From assembly GCA_018821985.1 (NCBI GenBank), contig JAHJKP010000010.1:1-64000 (forward strand): a DNA stretch of 64,000 nt, in the 5' to 3' direction. The DNA is from Pseudomonadota bacterium (lineage in GTDB: Bacteria > Desulfobacterota > Desulfobulbia > Desulfobulbales > Desulfocapsaceae). This document shows, in pieces, positions 43,355 to 52,779 of the stretch. A model generated the notes under the pieces. It had not been told where the DNA came from, did not search any database, and was given only the letters and a program-made list of their open reading frames with translations. How positions within the stretch are numbered: the stretch's first letter is position 1; every line of letters begins with the position of its first letter. Both the position numbers and the translations under genes were made by a program.

Positions 43355-44149
43355 CTAATCTTCGGTGCGCTTAGCCACTCCACGTTTCGAACTCTCAAAA
43401 AAATGGACCAGGGATTCCACCTCTGCACACTCAGGAAGTTCCTTACGTACATGTGCCAAGGCATCTGCCTGTAATAAATCAGGAGAACGAAAAAGAATAC
43501 GAAAAGCCTGATCCAGCTTGCCGATAATCTCTTTGCTGAAACCATGCCGCCTGAGACCAACCTTATTAATTCCAGAAACCCGCATTCGACTCCGGGTACC
43601 AGTAACAATCACATATGGGGCAACATCAAGACTGATTCCCGACATACCTCCGATATAGGCATAAGCACCAATACGACAAAATTGATGGACGGCCACCAGA
43701 CCACTGATGGAGACATGCTCATCCACTTCCACATGGCCGGCAAGGGTCGCTACATTGGCCATAATCACATGACTGGCAATGTGGCAATCATGGCCGATGT
43801 GACAATAAGCCATGAACAGATTCTTATCACCAATGACTGTTTTACCTCCACCCTTTACGGTGCCTCGATGGATGGAGGTGTATTCACGGATCTGATTCTG
43901 ATCACCGATGATCAATTGCGTGGGCTCACCGGCATAACTGAGATCCTGGGGCGGTGTACCAATGGAGGTGAAAGATCCGATCACATTCCCCGCACCAATT
44001 GTAGTCAGACCGGCAATCACTGCATGCGGTTCAATCCGGGTTTCAGGACCAATACGAACCCCTTTCTCTATAACGGCATAAGCCCCCACATGAACTGTAG
44101 AATCAAGCTCTGCCTTTTTATCAATAACTGCTGTTGGATGTATGAACAT
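43355..44149 (-). CDS. lpxA: UDP-N-acetylglucosamine acyltransferase
   Basis: A 264-residue left-handed beta-helix acyltransferase with repeated hexapeptides (IHPTAVIDKKAELDSTVHVG and on), the catalytic-region HIGHDCHIASHVIMANVATLAGHVEV near 122-147, and the LpxA-specific GINKVGLRRHGFS near 199-211. It adds the first acyl chain to UDP-GlcNAc in lipid A synthesis. No fabZ is adjacent; a strong hairpin separates it from the upstream repeat protein. Confidence 0.93.
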   Translation of the reverse strand: MFIHPTAVIDKKAELDSTVHVGAYAVIEKGVRIGPETRIEPHAVIAGLTTIGAGNVIGSFTSIGTPPQDLSYAGEPTQLIIGDQNQIREYTSIHRGTVKGGGKTVIGDKNLFMAYCHIGHDCHIASHVIMANVATLAGHVEVDEHVSISGLVAVHQFCRIGAYAYIGGMSGISLDVAPYVIVTGTRSRMRVSGINKVGLRRHGFSKEIIGKLDQAFRILFRSPDLLQADALAHVRKELPECAEVESLVHFFESSKRGVAKRTED

Positions 44150-44294
44150 AAAATTCTCTATTACATTGTAAAAAAGCTCGAATAACCGATCAAGATGGCA
44201 TCACACGAAACCTTTCTCTTAACCAGACATCAGGAATGCGGGTAATATATTTCTAATAACAAGCAAAAAGTTTTGCCATATTGCCGTTGATAAC

Positions 44295-44336
44295 ACAAGG
44301 GCGGTTACTCCCGCAGAGGGGAATAACCGCCCTTGT
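44295..44336 (-). terminator. Strong hairpin between the repeat protein gene and lpxA
   Basis: ACAAGGGCGGTTA and TAACCGCCCTTGT are exact 13-bp arms, extended by four pairs after one mismatch. No T-run follows on the minus strand, so it may be a terminator needing Rho or a 3'-end stabiliser. Confidence 0.55.
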
Positions 44337-44372
44337 CAAACCTGTCATAAAAAAATTCACTAAAACAATCCG

Positions 44373-46760
44373 TTACTCCTCAGAAAAAAGATCATCCAAG
44401 TCATCGACTATTTTAGAAGAATAAGTCTCTCTCCCTTCCTTTGCAAGCACGGCGGAAATTAAACCCTGCTGCCAGCGCAAAACGTTGCAAGTCCCTTCAA
44501 AAAGTACCTGCTCACGTCGCCCATCAAGACCAGTTTGTCTGAGACATACCAGTTCCAGTTTATCAGAGAGAGATTGAAGCAGGGTCAAAGATTCAGCATC
44601 TGCTCCCCCACGATTTGTATCAATATATTGAGCTACAGTGAGCAGAAGTTGGAGAAAAGTATTCTTTAGATATTGGCCCTGCCACCCCTGCCGCAACTTG
44701 TTTGTCTCAGCAAAGAAGGAAGGAAAAGCAGTTTCATATTCTTTCAAAAGAATTGAGGCAACGCATTTCTGAAGCCCTGCAAGAGATTCTTGTTCTAAAC
44801 GAAGATCAGCCTCAGTTGCAATACGTGCAGTAATATCTGGAAGTTCATCAACCTCTACCTCGTCACCAACAGGTTCAAATATGACCTCAATATCTTCACC
44901 CTTTGCATCCGCAGGTATAGCAACGCCGACACCTTCAAAAACAAGGTCAGAAGCCGCTTCCTCAACTTCCGGGATTTCTGCCACTGGTTCTAAAACGGAA
45001 ACTTCCTGTTCCTCTAAATCCGCTGGTGCTATCTCTTCAATCTCAGCTGCACTAGGTGCCTCAGGGGTGAGCTCTGCTGAGACTAATTTTTCAGGGACAT
45101 CATCACTGACCTGAACACTACTCTCCAGAGAAGCCTCCTCAATCTCTGCACCAAAAAAAGAATCAAGTCGATCCTCAAGATCAAACTCATCCTCATCAGG
45201 AGCATTGGTAAGTTCTGCTTCCCGAAAACCATACTCCTCATCAGTGAACATCAGGGCAGGAGCCACTTCACCTTGATCACGGGGTAAAGCAGCTTCTTCG
45301 GACTCATCATCTGCCTCGGTTTCAACATCAACACCAGGAATTAGAGGTGCGGTCACAAATATTTCTTTAGTTGGTGGATTGTCTACAAAGGTCTCCTCGG
45401 TGAACAGACCTTGCTCACCTGCCTCGGCCAAGGCTGGCGCCAACTCTCCGCTCTGGAGAGGCAGGGCCTTTTCCTCGGAATCATCATCTGCCTCAGTCTC
45501 GACATTCACCCCTTCCAAAGCAATATCCGGCACTGGACCTAACAACTCAAATTCTTCTTCCTCACCAAACAGTTCGTCTAGTCTGGATTTTACCTCAGGG
45601 CCTTCTGGTGCCAAAGAAGTCGTTTCTCTAGCGACTTTCGCCGACTGATCGACAAGCACTTCTTCACCCAGAAAGCTTGCCACGCCTTTATCAATTTCAT
45701 TCTTGACTACTTCGGAATCGGCACGAAAGCCATGAACATCCTCTGGCATATCAGCAAAGGCCGGTGTAAAGGTTCCACTTTCCTCCTCAAGCTCCTCTTC
45801 ATCAGCCACTTCCTTTTCTGCTGAAAGAGAGGAGTCATCAACGGGAACCACGACTTCGGATGCAACTTTTGCAATTACTGCTTTAAAGGCATTAAATTTC
45901 GTGACTTCAGCCAGAAGAATTTCCTTTTCCTGTTCTTTGGACAGAACCTCATTATAAATTCTTTCCAAACCATTATAAAAAGAATGTAAAAGCTTAAAGG
46001 CATTGGGATGGGCATTACTTTTGGTGGAACGAATATAATTTCCAAGAGCGCCAAGCCCCTGCAGAAAAATTAATTTAGCTCGGCTTTCACTGAAAATTTG
46101 TTCCAGCTTATTTACTTCGTCATTTAGACGAACAAGCTCTTTGTCACTAATCTCCCAATCTATACCCAGTACAATCGCCTTCAAATTCGTTAAAACATTC
46201 TTTTGCCCTCGTGAAACAGGCGAAGGGACCTCAACCGCCGGTGCAACTCTTTGAGACTCAGCAGCTAGCGAACCGACAGCTTCTATTTTCTTTTCTTGGG
46301 GAACAGGTGGGGTTATCTGGATCTTAAATTGATCAAATTTCTTTACATCCTGAAGTAATAACTTTTTTTTCTCTTCTTCACTCATGGTGGTAGAAGAGAC
46401 TATTTTCTCAAGATCAGAATAAAAAGTAAGCAGTAACTTTATGGCATTGGGATGGGAATTTGCTTTTTCACTGGAAATATACCGACCAATCTTCTCCAGG
46501 GCCTGTAAATAAATCAGATTAATTTTATTCCCGGCCCAGACATCTTTCAGATCCTGCAGTTCATCATTTAACTGCTGGAGAATATCATCGGTTATCTCCC
46601 AGTCAATCGATAGTATAATTGTCTTGAGCTTGGCAATAGGCGCATCATCATCACCAAGGGGTTCAAACAAATCTACATAGTCGGTTGAGAACGATTCCTT
46701 GTACTCATCCGCACCAACGGTCAGGTCATCGTCATATTGTCGTCCAGTATGCTGTGCCAC
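44373..46760 (-). CDS. Acidic repeat protein linked to the MglA-like GTPase
   Basis: A 795-residue protein of unknown function. Two homologous helical modules lie at about 43-149 and 192-302: each contains a DWEI segment, an N-DE-L helix, LxxLxxLGxYI, an S-x-x-x-HPNA-x-KLL and FY-x-x-LE. A weaker third copy covers about 660-780 (QYLKNTFLQLLLTVAQYID, LTLLQSLSDKLELV). The middle (305-650) is very acidic and low-complexity, with an internal duplication of VETEADD-SEE-ALP and GE-APAL. It has no signal peptide. It starts 13 bp after the GTPase gene, so it is probably an effector or regulator in the same pathway; that is inference. Confidence 0.7.
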   Translation of the reverse strand: MAQHTGRQYDDDLTVGADEYKESFSTDYVDLFEPLGDDDAPIAKLKTIILSIDWEITDDILQQLNDELQDLKDVWAGNKINLIYLQALEKIGRYISSEKANSHPNAIKLLLTFYSDLEKIVSSTTMSEEEKKKLLLQDVKKFDQFKIQITPPVPQEKKIEAVGSLAAESQRVAPAVEVPSPVSRGQKNVLTNLKAIVLGIDWEISDKELVRLNDEVNKLEQIFSESRAKLIFLQGLGALGNYIRSTKSNAHPNAFKLLHSFYNGLERIYNEVLSKEQEKEILLAEVTKFNAFKAVIAKVASEVVVPVDDSSLSAEKEVADEEELEEESGTFTPAFADMPEDVHGFRADSEVVKNEIDKGVASFLGEEVLVDQSAKVARETTSLAPEGPEVKSRLDELFGEEEEFELLGPVPDIALEGVNVETEADDDSEEKALPLQSGELAPALAEAGEQGLFTEETFVDNPPTKEIFVTAPLIPGVDVETEADDESEEAALPRDQGEVAPALMFTDEEYGFREAELTNAPDEDEFDLEDRLDSFFGAEIEEASLESSVQVSDDVPEKLVSAELTPEAPSAAEIEEIAPADLEEQEVSVLEPVAEIPEVEEAASDLVFEGVGVAIPADAKGEDIEVIFEPVGDEVEVDELPDITARIATEADLRLEQESLAGLQKCVASILLKEYETAFPSFFAETNKLRQGWQGQYLKNTFLQLLLTVAQYIDTNRGGADAESLTLLQSLSDKLELVCLRQTGLDGRREQVLFEGTCNVLRWQQGLISAVLAKEGRETYSSKIVDDLDDLFSEE

Positions 46761-46772
46761 CGTGCATTCTCT

Positions 46773-47378
46773 CTAAAGTAATTTTTTTTGTATCGAGACA
46801 ACAGTCGATGAAATAATCTTCTTCAACGTTGCGGCAACATTGTATCCTGTAATTGCGCTGGCTTCAAAATAAGGTACCTGCAATCTACTATTGAGATCCT
46901 GCTGGAGAACAGAAATTGGCAACACAGGAATTCCATGCTCTTTCAAATCTACTTTATTATATTGCATGACCAACGGAATCTTAAAGATAGACTCCTTATA
47001 TGCTTGTAGATTTTCATGGAGTTGATTCAGTGAACGAATATTTTTTTCTCGCTGTTTCTCCATTGCATCTGCGACAAAAACTATTCCGTCCACACCTTTC
47101 AGCACCAACTTTCTGGTCGCATTGTACTTAACCTGACCAGGTACGGTATAAAGCTGAATTTTAATATCATATCCTTTAATCTGTCCCATATGAAAGGGAA
47201 GAAAATCAAAGAACAAAGTTCGATCGCCATGGGTCTTCAAACTCACCATTTCCGATTGGATCTGCTCCCTGAATTTACGATTGATATACTCAAGGTTTGT
47301 TGTTTTTCCGCAACGACCAGGACCATAATAAACAATCTTAACCTGGACCACCTTATCTTTTAAGTTGATAAAACTCAA
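46773..47378 (-). CDS. MglA-like small Ras-type GTPase
   Basis: A 201-residue GTPase. The P-loop is YYGPGRCGKTTN near 17-28, switch II reads LYTVPGQVKYN near 76-86, and NKVDL supplies the base specificity. Myxococcus MglA has the same opening MSFINx-x-x-x-x-x-x-x-KIVYYGPG, which favours the TTG start at 47378 with its GGGGGTGG ribosome site. MglA proteins switch cell polarity with roadblock partners as regulators. A roadblock protein lies directly upstream. Whether this organism glides or uses the pair for another spatial task is unknown. Confidence 0.87.
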   Translation of the reverse strand: MSFINLKDKVVQVKIVYYGPGRCGKTTNLEYINRKFREQIQSEMVSLKTHGDRTLFFDFLPFHMGQIKGYDIKIQLYTVPGQVKYNATRKLVLKGVDGIVFVADAMEKQREKNIRSLNQLHENLQAYKESIFKIPLVMQYNKVDLKEHGIPVLPISVLQQDLNSRLQVPYFEASAITGYNVAATLKKIISSTVVSIQKKLL

Positions 47379-47467
47379 CCTGCCACCCCCAAGCTTTTAT
47401 TTCAGTCTGAACACATGACAACTAACCGATTTTACACAAACAACCAAAGTCTGTCTCAAGGGCTTCC

Positions 47468-47869
47468 CTATTCCTGTCTATCCCAAACCTTCTGGATCTG
47501 TTCTATGGCCTCAACAACATTCAATCTAAGGAATCCCAAAGAAATATCCCTTCCGAACATGGTTATCAATAAAAGCTCATCATCAATTTTACTAAAATGA
47601 ATATTAGAATCCTGCCCCTTATGGAAGAGAAGTGAGAATTCAGTTTCACCAACTAATTTTGCCATGGCATCCACGGTCGCGAAATTACCTGCGGCCAAGG
47701 CAGCAAAGGAATAAATATCATATTTACTCTTCGAGTTATCTTTAACGGTGATAATATTTCCAGCCATATCAATGATAATAGCACAATCGACACCGAGCTT
47801 TATCAATTTCTGGGACAAAATTTCTTCAATTGCTTCTAGCTGTTCCTGACTTACAATACCATAATTCAT
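47468..47869 (-). CDS. Roadblock/LC7-domain protein (MglB-like)
   Basis: A 133-residue roadblock/LC7 protein: an N-terminal helix QLEAIEEILSQKLIKLG, the strand pair DCAIIIDMAGNIITV near 28-42, the central helix IYSFAALAAGNFATVDAMAKLVG and the C-terminal strands LLLITMFGRDISLGFLRL. In Myxococcus, MglB is the GTPase-activating partner of MglA. The pairing here, 89 bp upstream of the GTPase on the same strand, supports a matching role. It begins the three-gene operon. Confidence 0.87.
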   Translation of the reverse strand: MNYGIVSQEQLEAIEEILSQKLIKLGVDCAIIIDMAGNIITVKDNSKSKYDIYSFAALAAGNFATVDAMAKLVGETEFSLLFHKGQDSNIHFSKIDDELLLITMFGRDISLGFLRLNVVEAIEQIQKVWDRQE

Positions 47870-48382
47870 TCTCTACCTCTTTATTCTTGATTGAAGCCCG
47901 CTGGAATCGGAACCTGCTTTTTCTCAATCCACACTCTTAAACAATATGGACTTTTTCACGAAACAGCCAAAAGCGCACAACTCACTGCCGGTTTTGGGTC
48001 GATTATTACCTGAACAACATATGTGATATACTTTGTGGCGCTCTCTTTGTGAAGAAAGAAAACACATTGTTACATACATTATTTGTCAATATACGACAGT
48101 TTTTTTTTGATATGAAGCTATTTTTTTAATTTATTGTTAAAAATCGTGTCATTTATTGATCAGATCATCAGTCAACACTTCAAAAGCTCTTCATTCAAGG
48201 CATTTTTTAAAACATATCGTCAGTGGCAAAAACTTTACAATCCGCAAAACAGCCGACATCTCATGCACACAGAGCACATTGAAACGACTCTGACAATCTG
48301 TCGTATCAAACAATATTCAAACTTTATCCTACATTAGAAGGATAAAGCAAACCTTTCTCATACATTTTCAACATTACAAAAA
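47870..48382. other. AT-rich divergent intergenic region
   Basis: A 513-bp stretch between the roadblock operon (minus) and tatD (plus). It is very AT-rich with T-runs near 48102-48110 and 48121-48127. On the minus strand a TTGACA at 48084-48089 is a possible -35 box, but the -10 at the expected spacing is poor. A plus-strand frame at 48134-48337 has no coding character, and I do not call it. No structured RNA was recognised. Confidence 0.4.
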
Positions 48383-49252
48383 ATGGCATCTGCTAAGAAC
48401 AGGCATGGAGGATTTTCCGTGAACATAGAACCTGGCCAACTTCCCCAGCTCACTCATGATACCTTTCTCATCGACAGTCATTGTCATCTTGACATGGATG
48501 CTTACCAAGATGACCTGGAAACAATTCTTGAACAAGCATATCAAAACAATATTCGCACTATAATCAGTGTAGGCATTGACGAAAAAAGTTCTCGTCAGGC
48601 AATCTTTTTGGCAGCAAAATATACCATGGTCAAGGCCACTATTGGCATCCACCCCCATGATGTAGCTCATATTCAGCCTCAAACCTTTGACATCCTGGCA
48701 GATCTCGCAGAAAAGAATAGCAAGGACATTGTAGGCTATGGCGAAATTGGACTTGATTATGTCAAAAACTACACCCCTGCAGACATACAACGTACCCATT
48801 TTCGTTCACAATTATCCCTGGCTAACGAGTTAAAACTCCCTGTCATTATCCATGATCGAGAGGCCCATGACGATATTCTTCGCATCCTGCGGGAAGCAGC
48901 TCCTTACAAATATGGAGGTGTCATGCATTGTTTTTCAGGTAATATGACCCTGGCCAGACAGGTACTGGATCTTGGCTTCCATATCTCAATTCCAGGGGTC
49001 GTTACCTTCAAAAATGCCACGGACCTCCAAAAGGTTGCAAGGGAGGCACCTCTAACGTCCCTGCTTCTCGAAACAGACGGCCCTTTTCTATCTCCTGTCC
49101 CTCAGCGCGGCAAACGTAACGAACCAACATTCCTGCTCTACACTGCCCAGATGATCGCTGACTTGCGAGACATTCCGATCAATGAAGTTGCTAGACAAAC
49201 CAGCGCTAATGCCATGAGACTTTTCCGACTTCCTCCCACCTTAATGACATGA
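48383..49252 (+). CDS. tatD: TatD-family deoxyribonuclease
   Basis: A 289-residue metal-dependent hydrolase. The signature DSHCHLDMDAY near 30-40, GIHPHDV, GEIGLDY, IHDREAHDDIL, MHCFSGN and ETDGPFLSP define TatD. E. coli TatD has 3'-5' exonuclease and apoptotic-like DNA repair activity. The last four bases overlap the start of yggS. It starts an operon, after a long AT-rich region. Confidence 0.9.
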   Translation: MASAKNRHGGFSVNIEPGQLPQLTHDTFLIDSHCHLDMDAYQDDLETILEQAYQNNIRTIISVGIDEKSSRQAIFLAAKYTMVKATIGIHPHDVAHIQPQTFDILADLAEKNSKDIVGYGEIGLDYVKNYTPADIQRTHFRSQLSLANELKLPVIIHDREAHDDILRILREAAPYKYGGVMHCFSGNMTLARQVLDLGFHISIPGVVTFKNATDLQKVAREAPLTSLLLETDGPFLSPVPQRGKRNEPTFLLYTAQMIADLRDIPINEVARQTSANAMRLFRLPPTLMT

Positions 49253-49950
49253 AAAAAATGATTGACCACAACCTGCAAGATATCCGAAAAAATATTTCAA
49301 CAGCAGCCCTTCAATGTGGACGCGATCCTGCCACTATCAGGCTGGTCGCTGTCTCCAAGAAATTTCCAGCATCCGATATCAAGAAAGCAATAGAGGCCGG
49401 CCAATTTCTTTTTGGAGAAAGCTACATTCAAGAAGCAGCACAAAAGAAGACAGAAATCGGCGACGCAGCCTCATTCCATTTTATAGGGCACCTGCAAAGC
49501 AACAAGGCAAAACTGGCAGCCCAGATCTTTCAGATGATTGAGACCGTTGATCGCTACAAGCTGGCAGCCACACTTGACAAGGAACTCAAGCTTCAGGGCA
49601 AGACCCTTGACGTTCTCATCCAGGTTAACATTGGTCAAGAACCCCAAAAATCGGGAGTGCTCCTTCAAGATGCCGAAGAGCTGTTCAAACAACTTATCCC
49701 TTTATCAAATTTAAAAATACGCGGACTCATGACCATTCCTCCGTATCATGACAATCCCGAACATACCCGTCCGCACTTTCAGGCGCTGCGCATGTTGGCT
49801 GAAGAATTAAAGGAGAAAGGTTATTTCTTCGACAACAACCATGTGGAATTATCCATGGGCATGTCCAGTGATTACACAATTGCCATAGAGGAGGGTGCAA
49901 CTCTCATCCGAATAGGAACCGCTCTTTTCGGACATCGTCCTACGAGATAA
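49249..49950 (+). CDS. yggS: YggS-family pyridoxal phosphate homeostasis protein
   Basis: A 233-residue PLP-binding protein of the YggS/PROSC family with RLVAVSKKFPASDIKKAIEAGQFLFGESYIQEA near 26-58 (PLP lysine in SKK), HFIGHLQSNKAKL, VNIGQEPQKSG, RGLMTIPP and LSMGMSSDYTIAIEEGATLIRIGTALFG. It has no known catalytic reaction and buffers PLP levels in cells. Overlaps tatD by four bases (ATGA). Confidence 0.93.
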   Translation: MKKMIDHNLQDIRKNISTAALQCGRDPATIRLVAVSKKFPASDIKKAIEAGQFLFGESYIQEAAQKKTEIGDAASFHFIGHLQSNKAKLAAQIFQMIETVDRYKLAATLDKELKLQGKTLDVLIQVNIGQEPQKSGVLLQDAEELFKQLIPLSNLKIRGLMTIPPYHDNPEHTRPHFQALRMLAEELKEKGYFFDNNHVELSMGMSSDYTIAIEEGATLIRIGTALFGHRPTR

Positions 49951-50278
49951 AAATAAACAGTTATTCAAGACAAGGTTACTTTCCCCATCGGAAGAGACAG
50001 AATTTGCAGCCATACATTACCCCATCTGAAAGAACAAAACATTAGCATCTCAGCCTTTTTCAAATTACCCGGCGTTCCCTGCTTGACAGAGTTAACTTTT
50101 TTTAGTATTTTTTAGTGTTTTCAAGTTAAAAAAGAATTTATTTTATCAAATATTTCCAGTATCATTGTGCTACATTAGATGCTGTTATATTTGGATATAT
50201 TGCTTCAACTATTGTCACTACAAACAGTTGATATTAACGTTAAGTGACATTATTATTTTTGTATTACTGTAATTATTC
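49951..50278. other. Promoter-bearing intergenic region before ffh
   Basis: A 328-bp AT-rich gap. Apart from the promoter annotated separately, I see no coding frame and no strong hairpin. The long distance from the promoter to ffh leaves about 170 nt of untranslated leader. Confidence 0.45.
50083..50111 (+). promoter_or_regulatory. Sigma-70-type promoter for the ffh operon
   Basis: TTGACA at 50083-50088, a 17-bp spacer and TATTTT at 50106-50111 form a good match to the vegetative consensus. The ffh ATG is at 50279, implying a long leader. Confidence 0.55.
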
Positions 50279-51634
50279 ATGTTTGAGAATCTGACAGACA
50301 AACTGGAAGGGGTCTTCAAAAAACTCCGTGGCCACGGTAAGTTGACTGAAGAGAACATTCAAGATGCCATGCAAGAAGTGCGCATGGCGCTTCTTGAAGC
50401 CGATGTCAACTTTAATGTAGTCAAACAGTTCATTGCCACGGTTACCGAAAAGGCCGTGGGGCTTGAAGTCAGCCAAGCCTTGTCTCCAGGCCAGCAAATC
50501 ATTAAGATAGTCCATGAGGAACTGGTAGCCCTTCTCGGCGGAAACACGGAACAGATTCGGCTTGATGGCCGCCAACCGGTCATCATCATGATGGCAGGAC
50601 TACAGGGCTCAGGAAAAACGACCACATCAGGCAAACTTGCGCGCATGCTCAAGGAAAAGGGAAGGAAGCCATATCTAGTTCCAGCCGATGTTTATCGGCC
50701 TGCGGCCATTGAACAGCTGCAGATCCTTGGTGGAAAAATTGATGTCCCGGTACATCCATCCTCTACCGAAACCAAGCCGGTAGATATCTGCCGACAGGCT
50801 GTGGCAATCGCCAGAGAGAAAAACTACGACACCCTGATCATTGATACTGCGGGCCGCCTTCATGTCGATGAACTTCTCATGGGTGAACTGAAAGAGATTC
50901 AGACAGCAATCAAACCATCTGAAATTCTTTTCGTGGCCGATGCCATGACCGGACAGGATGCAGTTACCGTGGCCAGCAAGTTCAATGATGATCTGGAAAT
51001 AACCGGTGTGGTTCTCACCAAGATGGAAGGTGATGCCCGTGGCGGCGCAGCCCTTTCCATCAAGAATGTTACTGGTAAGCCCATCAAGTTTACAGGTGTA
51101 GGTGAAGGTCTTGACGCGCTGGAAATTTTCCACCCTGACCGGACGGCCTCACGCATCCTGGGCATGGGTGATGTTCTCACCCTGATCGAAAAGGCCGAGG
51201 CCGTTGTTGACAAGAAGAAAGCTGATAAACTGATCAACAAGCTCCGGCAGAACACCTTTACCTTGGAAGATTTTCTTGACCAGATCCAGCAGATCAAAAA
51301 AATGGGATCGCTGGAGCAGATTATGGCCATGATTCCAGGGATCAACAAGCTCAAGCAGCTGAAAGATGCACCACAGCCGAACGAGAAAGAGCTTTCCAAG
51401 ACTGAGGCCATTATCCGCTCCATGACCAGGAAAGAACGACATAATTATGCCATTATCAATACCAGTCGCCGGCAACGGATTGCAAGCGGTTCCGGTACAG
51501 ATGTAGCCGATGTTAACCGGGTCATTAAAAGCTATTCAACCATGTTGAAGATGATGCAGAAGATGCGCGGAAAACCCGGGCTGATCACTGGCCAGAAAAG
51601 GCGGAAATTGCCGAAAGGATTGCGTAAGAATTAA
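50279..51634 (+). CDS. ffh: Signal recognition particle protein Ffh
   Basis: A 451-residue SRP54 homologue. N domain, then GTPase motifs GLQGSGKTTTSGKLA, DTAGRLHVD and TKMEGDARGGA with GEGLDALEIFHPDR; the C-terminal M domain begins near 300 and ends with a methionine-rich MLKMMQKMRGKPG. It binds 4.5S RNA and signal sequences of nascent proteins and docks on FtsY. It heads the ribosome-related operon that runs through to yraN. Confidence 0.96.
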   Translation: MFENLTDKLEGVFKKLRGHGKLTEENIQDAMQEVRMALLEADVNFNVVKQFIATVTEKAVGLEVSQALSPGQQIIKIVHEELVALLGGNTEQIRLDGRQPVIIMMAGLQGSGKTTTSGKLARMLKEKGRKPYLVPADVYRPAAIEQLQILGGKIDVPVHPSSTETKPVDICRQAVAIAREKNYDTLIIDTAGRLHVDELLMGELKEIQTAIKPSEILFVADAMTGQDAVTVASKFNDDLEITGVVLTKMEGDARGGAALSIKNVTGKPIKFTGVGEGLDALEIFHPDRTASRILGMGDVLTLIEKAEAVVDKKKADKLINKLRQNTFTLEDFLDQIQQIKKMGSLEQIMAMIPGINKLKQLKDAPQPNEKELSKTEAIIRSMTRKERHNYAIINTSRRQRIASGSGTDVADVNRVIKSYSTMLKMMQKMRGKPGLITGQKRRKLPKGLRKN

Positions 51635-51716
51635 GCACACTTTCTGATGCGGACAGCCAGAGAGTAATTCAGGAGTTATTCAAAGTTTTTTAAATACATC
51701 AAAGGAGTTATCAGTA

Positions 51717-51962
51717 ATGGCAGTAAGAATTCGTTTAACCAGGCTTGGCAGAAAAAAACACCCCTTCTATCGTATTGTAGTTGCCGACAGTGAGCGTCAG
51801 CGTGATGGAAAATTCCTCGATATCGTAGGAACCTACGATCCGATGCAGAATCCTGCCGCCATTACTATCAACAATGTGAAGCTCCAGGACTGGATTGGCA
51901 GAGGCGCCTTACCATCCACGACAGTTCAGAGTTTGATCAAAAAAACTCCAGTCAGCGAATAA
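51717..51962 (+). CDS. rpsP: 30S ribosomal protein S16
   Basis: An 81-residue bS16 with the family opening MAVRIRLTRLGRKKHPFYRIVVADSERQRDG... (first residues at 1-20 match) and DIVGTYDPM near 33-41. A AAGGAGTTATC ribosome site is present. It follows ffh and precedes khpA by 6 bp, the standard gene order. Confidence 0.97.
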   Translation: MAVRIRLTRLGRKKHPFYRIVVADSERQRDGKFLDIVGTYDPMQNPAAITINNVKLQDWIGRGALPSTTVQSLIKKTPVSE

Positions 51963-51968
51963 CGGGTT

Positions 51969-52199
51969 ATGCAAGAGCTGGTCACCTATATTGCCAGATC
52001 GCTGGTAGACAATCCCGATGCGGTAAATGTCAGCATGAGTGAAGAAGATGACACCATCACCATCGGGCTGGCTGTTGCCAAAGAAGATCTCGGCAAGGTG
52101 ATCGGCAAACAGGGGCGAACCGCAAGGGCAATGCGTTCTCTCCTTGCGGTCACAGCCGGGAAGGAGAACAAGCGATCTAGGCTTGATATTCTGGAGTAA
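51969..52199 (+). CDS. khpA: KhpA KH-domain RNA-binding protein
   Basis: A 76-residue single-KH-domain protein. The conserved VNVSMSEEDDTITIGL strand and the GKVIGKQGRTARAMRSLL KH loop (41-58) are clear. KhpA with KhpB binds small RNAs and rRNA; between rpsP and rimM is its usual place. The start at 51969 is six bases after the rpsP stop. Confidence 0.95.
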   Translation: MQELVTYIARSLVDNPDAVNVSMSEEDDTITIGLAVAKEDLGKVIGKQGRTARAMRSLLAVTAGKENKRSRLDILE

Positions 52200-52210
52200 T
52201 ATCCAAAGCC

Positions 52211-52765
52211 ATGGTTGACGATTTTATATATCCTGCTGAGACGTATTTACTGATCGGAAAAGTTATTGAACCTCACGGTCTTAAAGGTGAGGTAAAGATT
52301 TTTTCTTATGCAGGGCAGCCGGGAAATATCCAAAGTTACAAAAAATTGTTTTTAGTAACCTTATCCGGAGAACTTTCCCAAGCCTATAGTATGGAAAAGT
52401 GCCGGGTTAAGGGAAAATCAGCCATTGTGCGACTGACCTCAGTCAATGACCGGAATGGGGCTGAAGCGATAACCGGAATGGGTGTATTACTTCTGAAAGA
52501 GGATCTTCCACAGCCAGGACAAGATGAGTTTTATCTATATCAGCTGGAAGGTCTGACCGTCATAACCGTTGACGGTCGCAGGCTTGGGACAGTAACAAGC
52601 ATCATGTCCAATGGCGCACAAGATCTTTTGGTGGTGCAAGATAACGATGAAGAGTATCTGATTCCCATCCTTGATAGTATTATTCTTCACCATGATACTG
52701 AAAAGATAGTGATAGCGCCTCCCCCCGGACTTCTGGAGATAAACTCCGGGGACACCATACTTTAG
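52211..52765 (+). CDS. rimM: Ribosome maturation factor RimM
   Basis: A 184-residue protein with the two RimM domains: [20 protein letters not shown] near the start (reductase-like beta-barrel) and a C-terminal PRC-barrel ([14 protein letters not shown] then [13 protein letters not shown]). It helps 30S head assembly by binding S19. Its stop overlaps or abuts the trmD start (TAGTG). Confidence 0.94.
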   Translation: MVDDFIYPAETYLLIGKVIEPHGLKGEVKIFSYAGQPGNIQSYKKLFLVTLSGELSQAYSMEKCRVKGKSAIVRLTSVNDRNGAEAITGMGVLLLKEDLPQPGQDEFYLYQLEGLTVITVDGRRLGTVTSIMSNGAQDLLVVQDNDEEYLIPILDSIILHHDTEKIVIAPPPGLLEINSGDTIL

Positions 52766-52779
52766 TGTCGATTGACACT

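Noticed and set aside
48134-48337. Plus-strand frame in the gap before tatD
   Set aside because: Starts at a rare codon in AT-rich sequence without a ribosome site or family resemblance.
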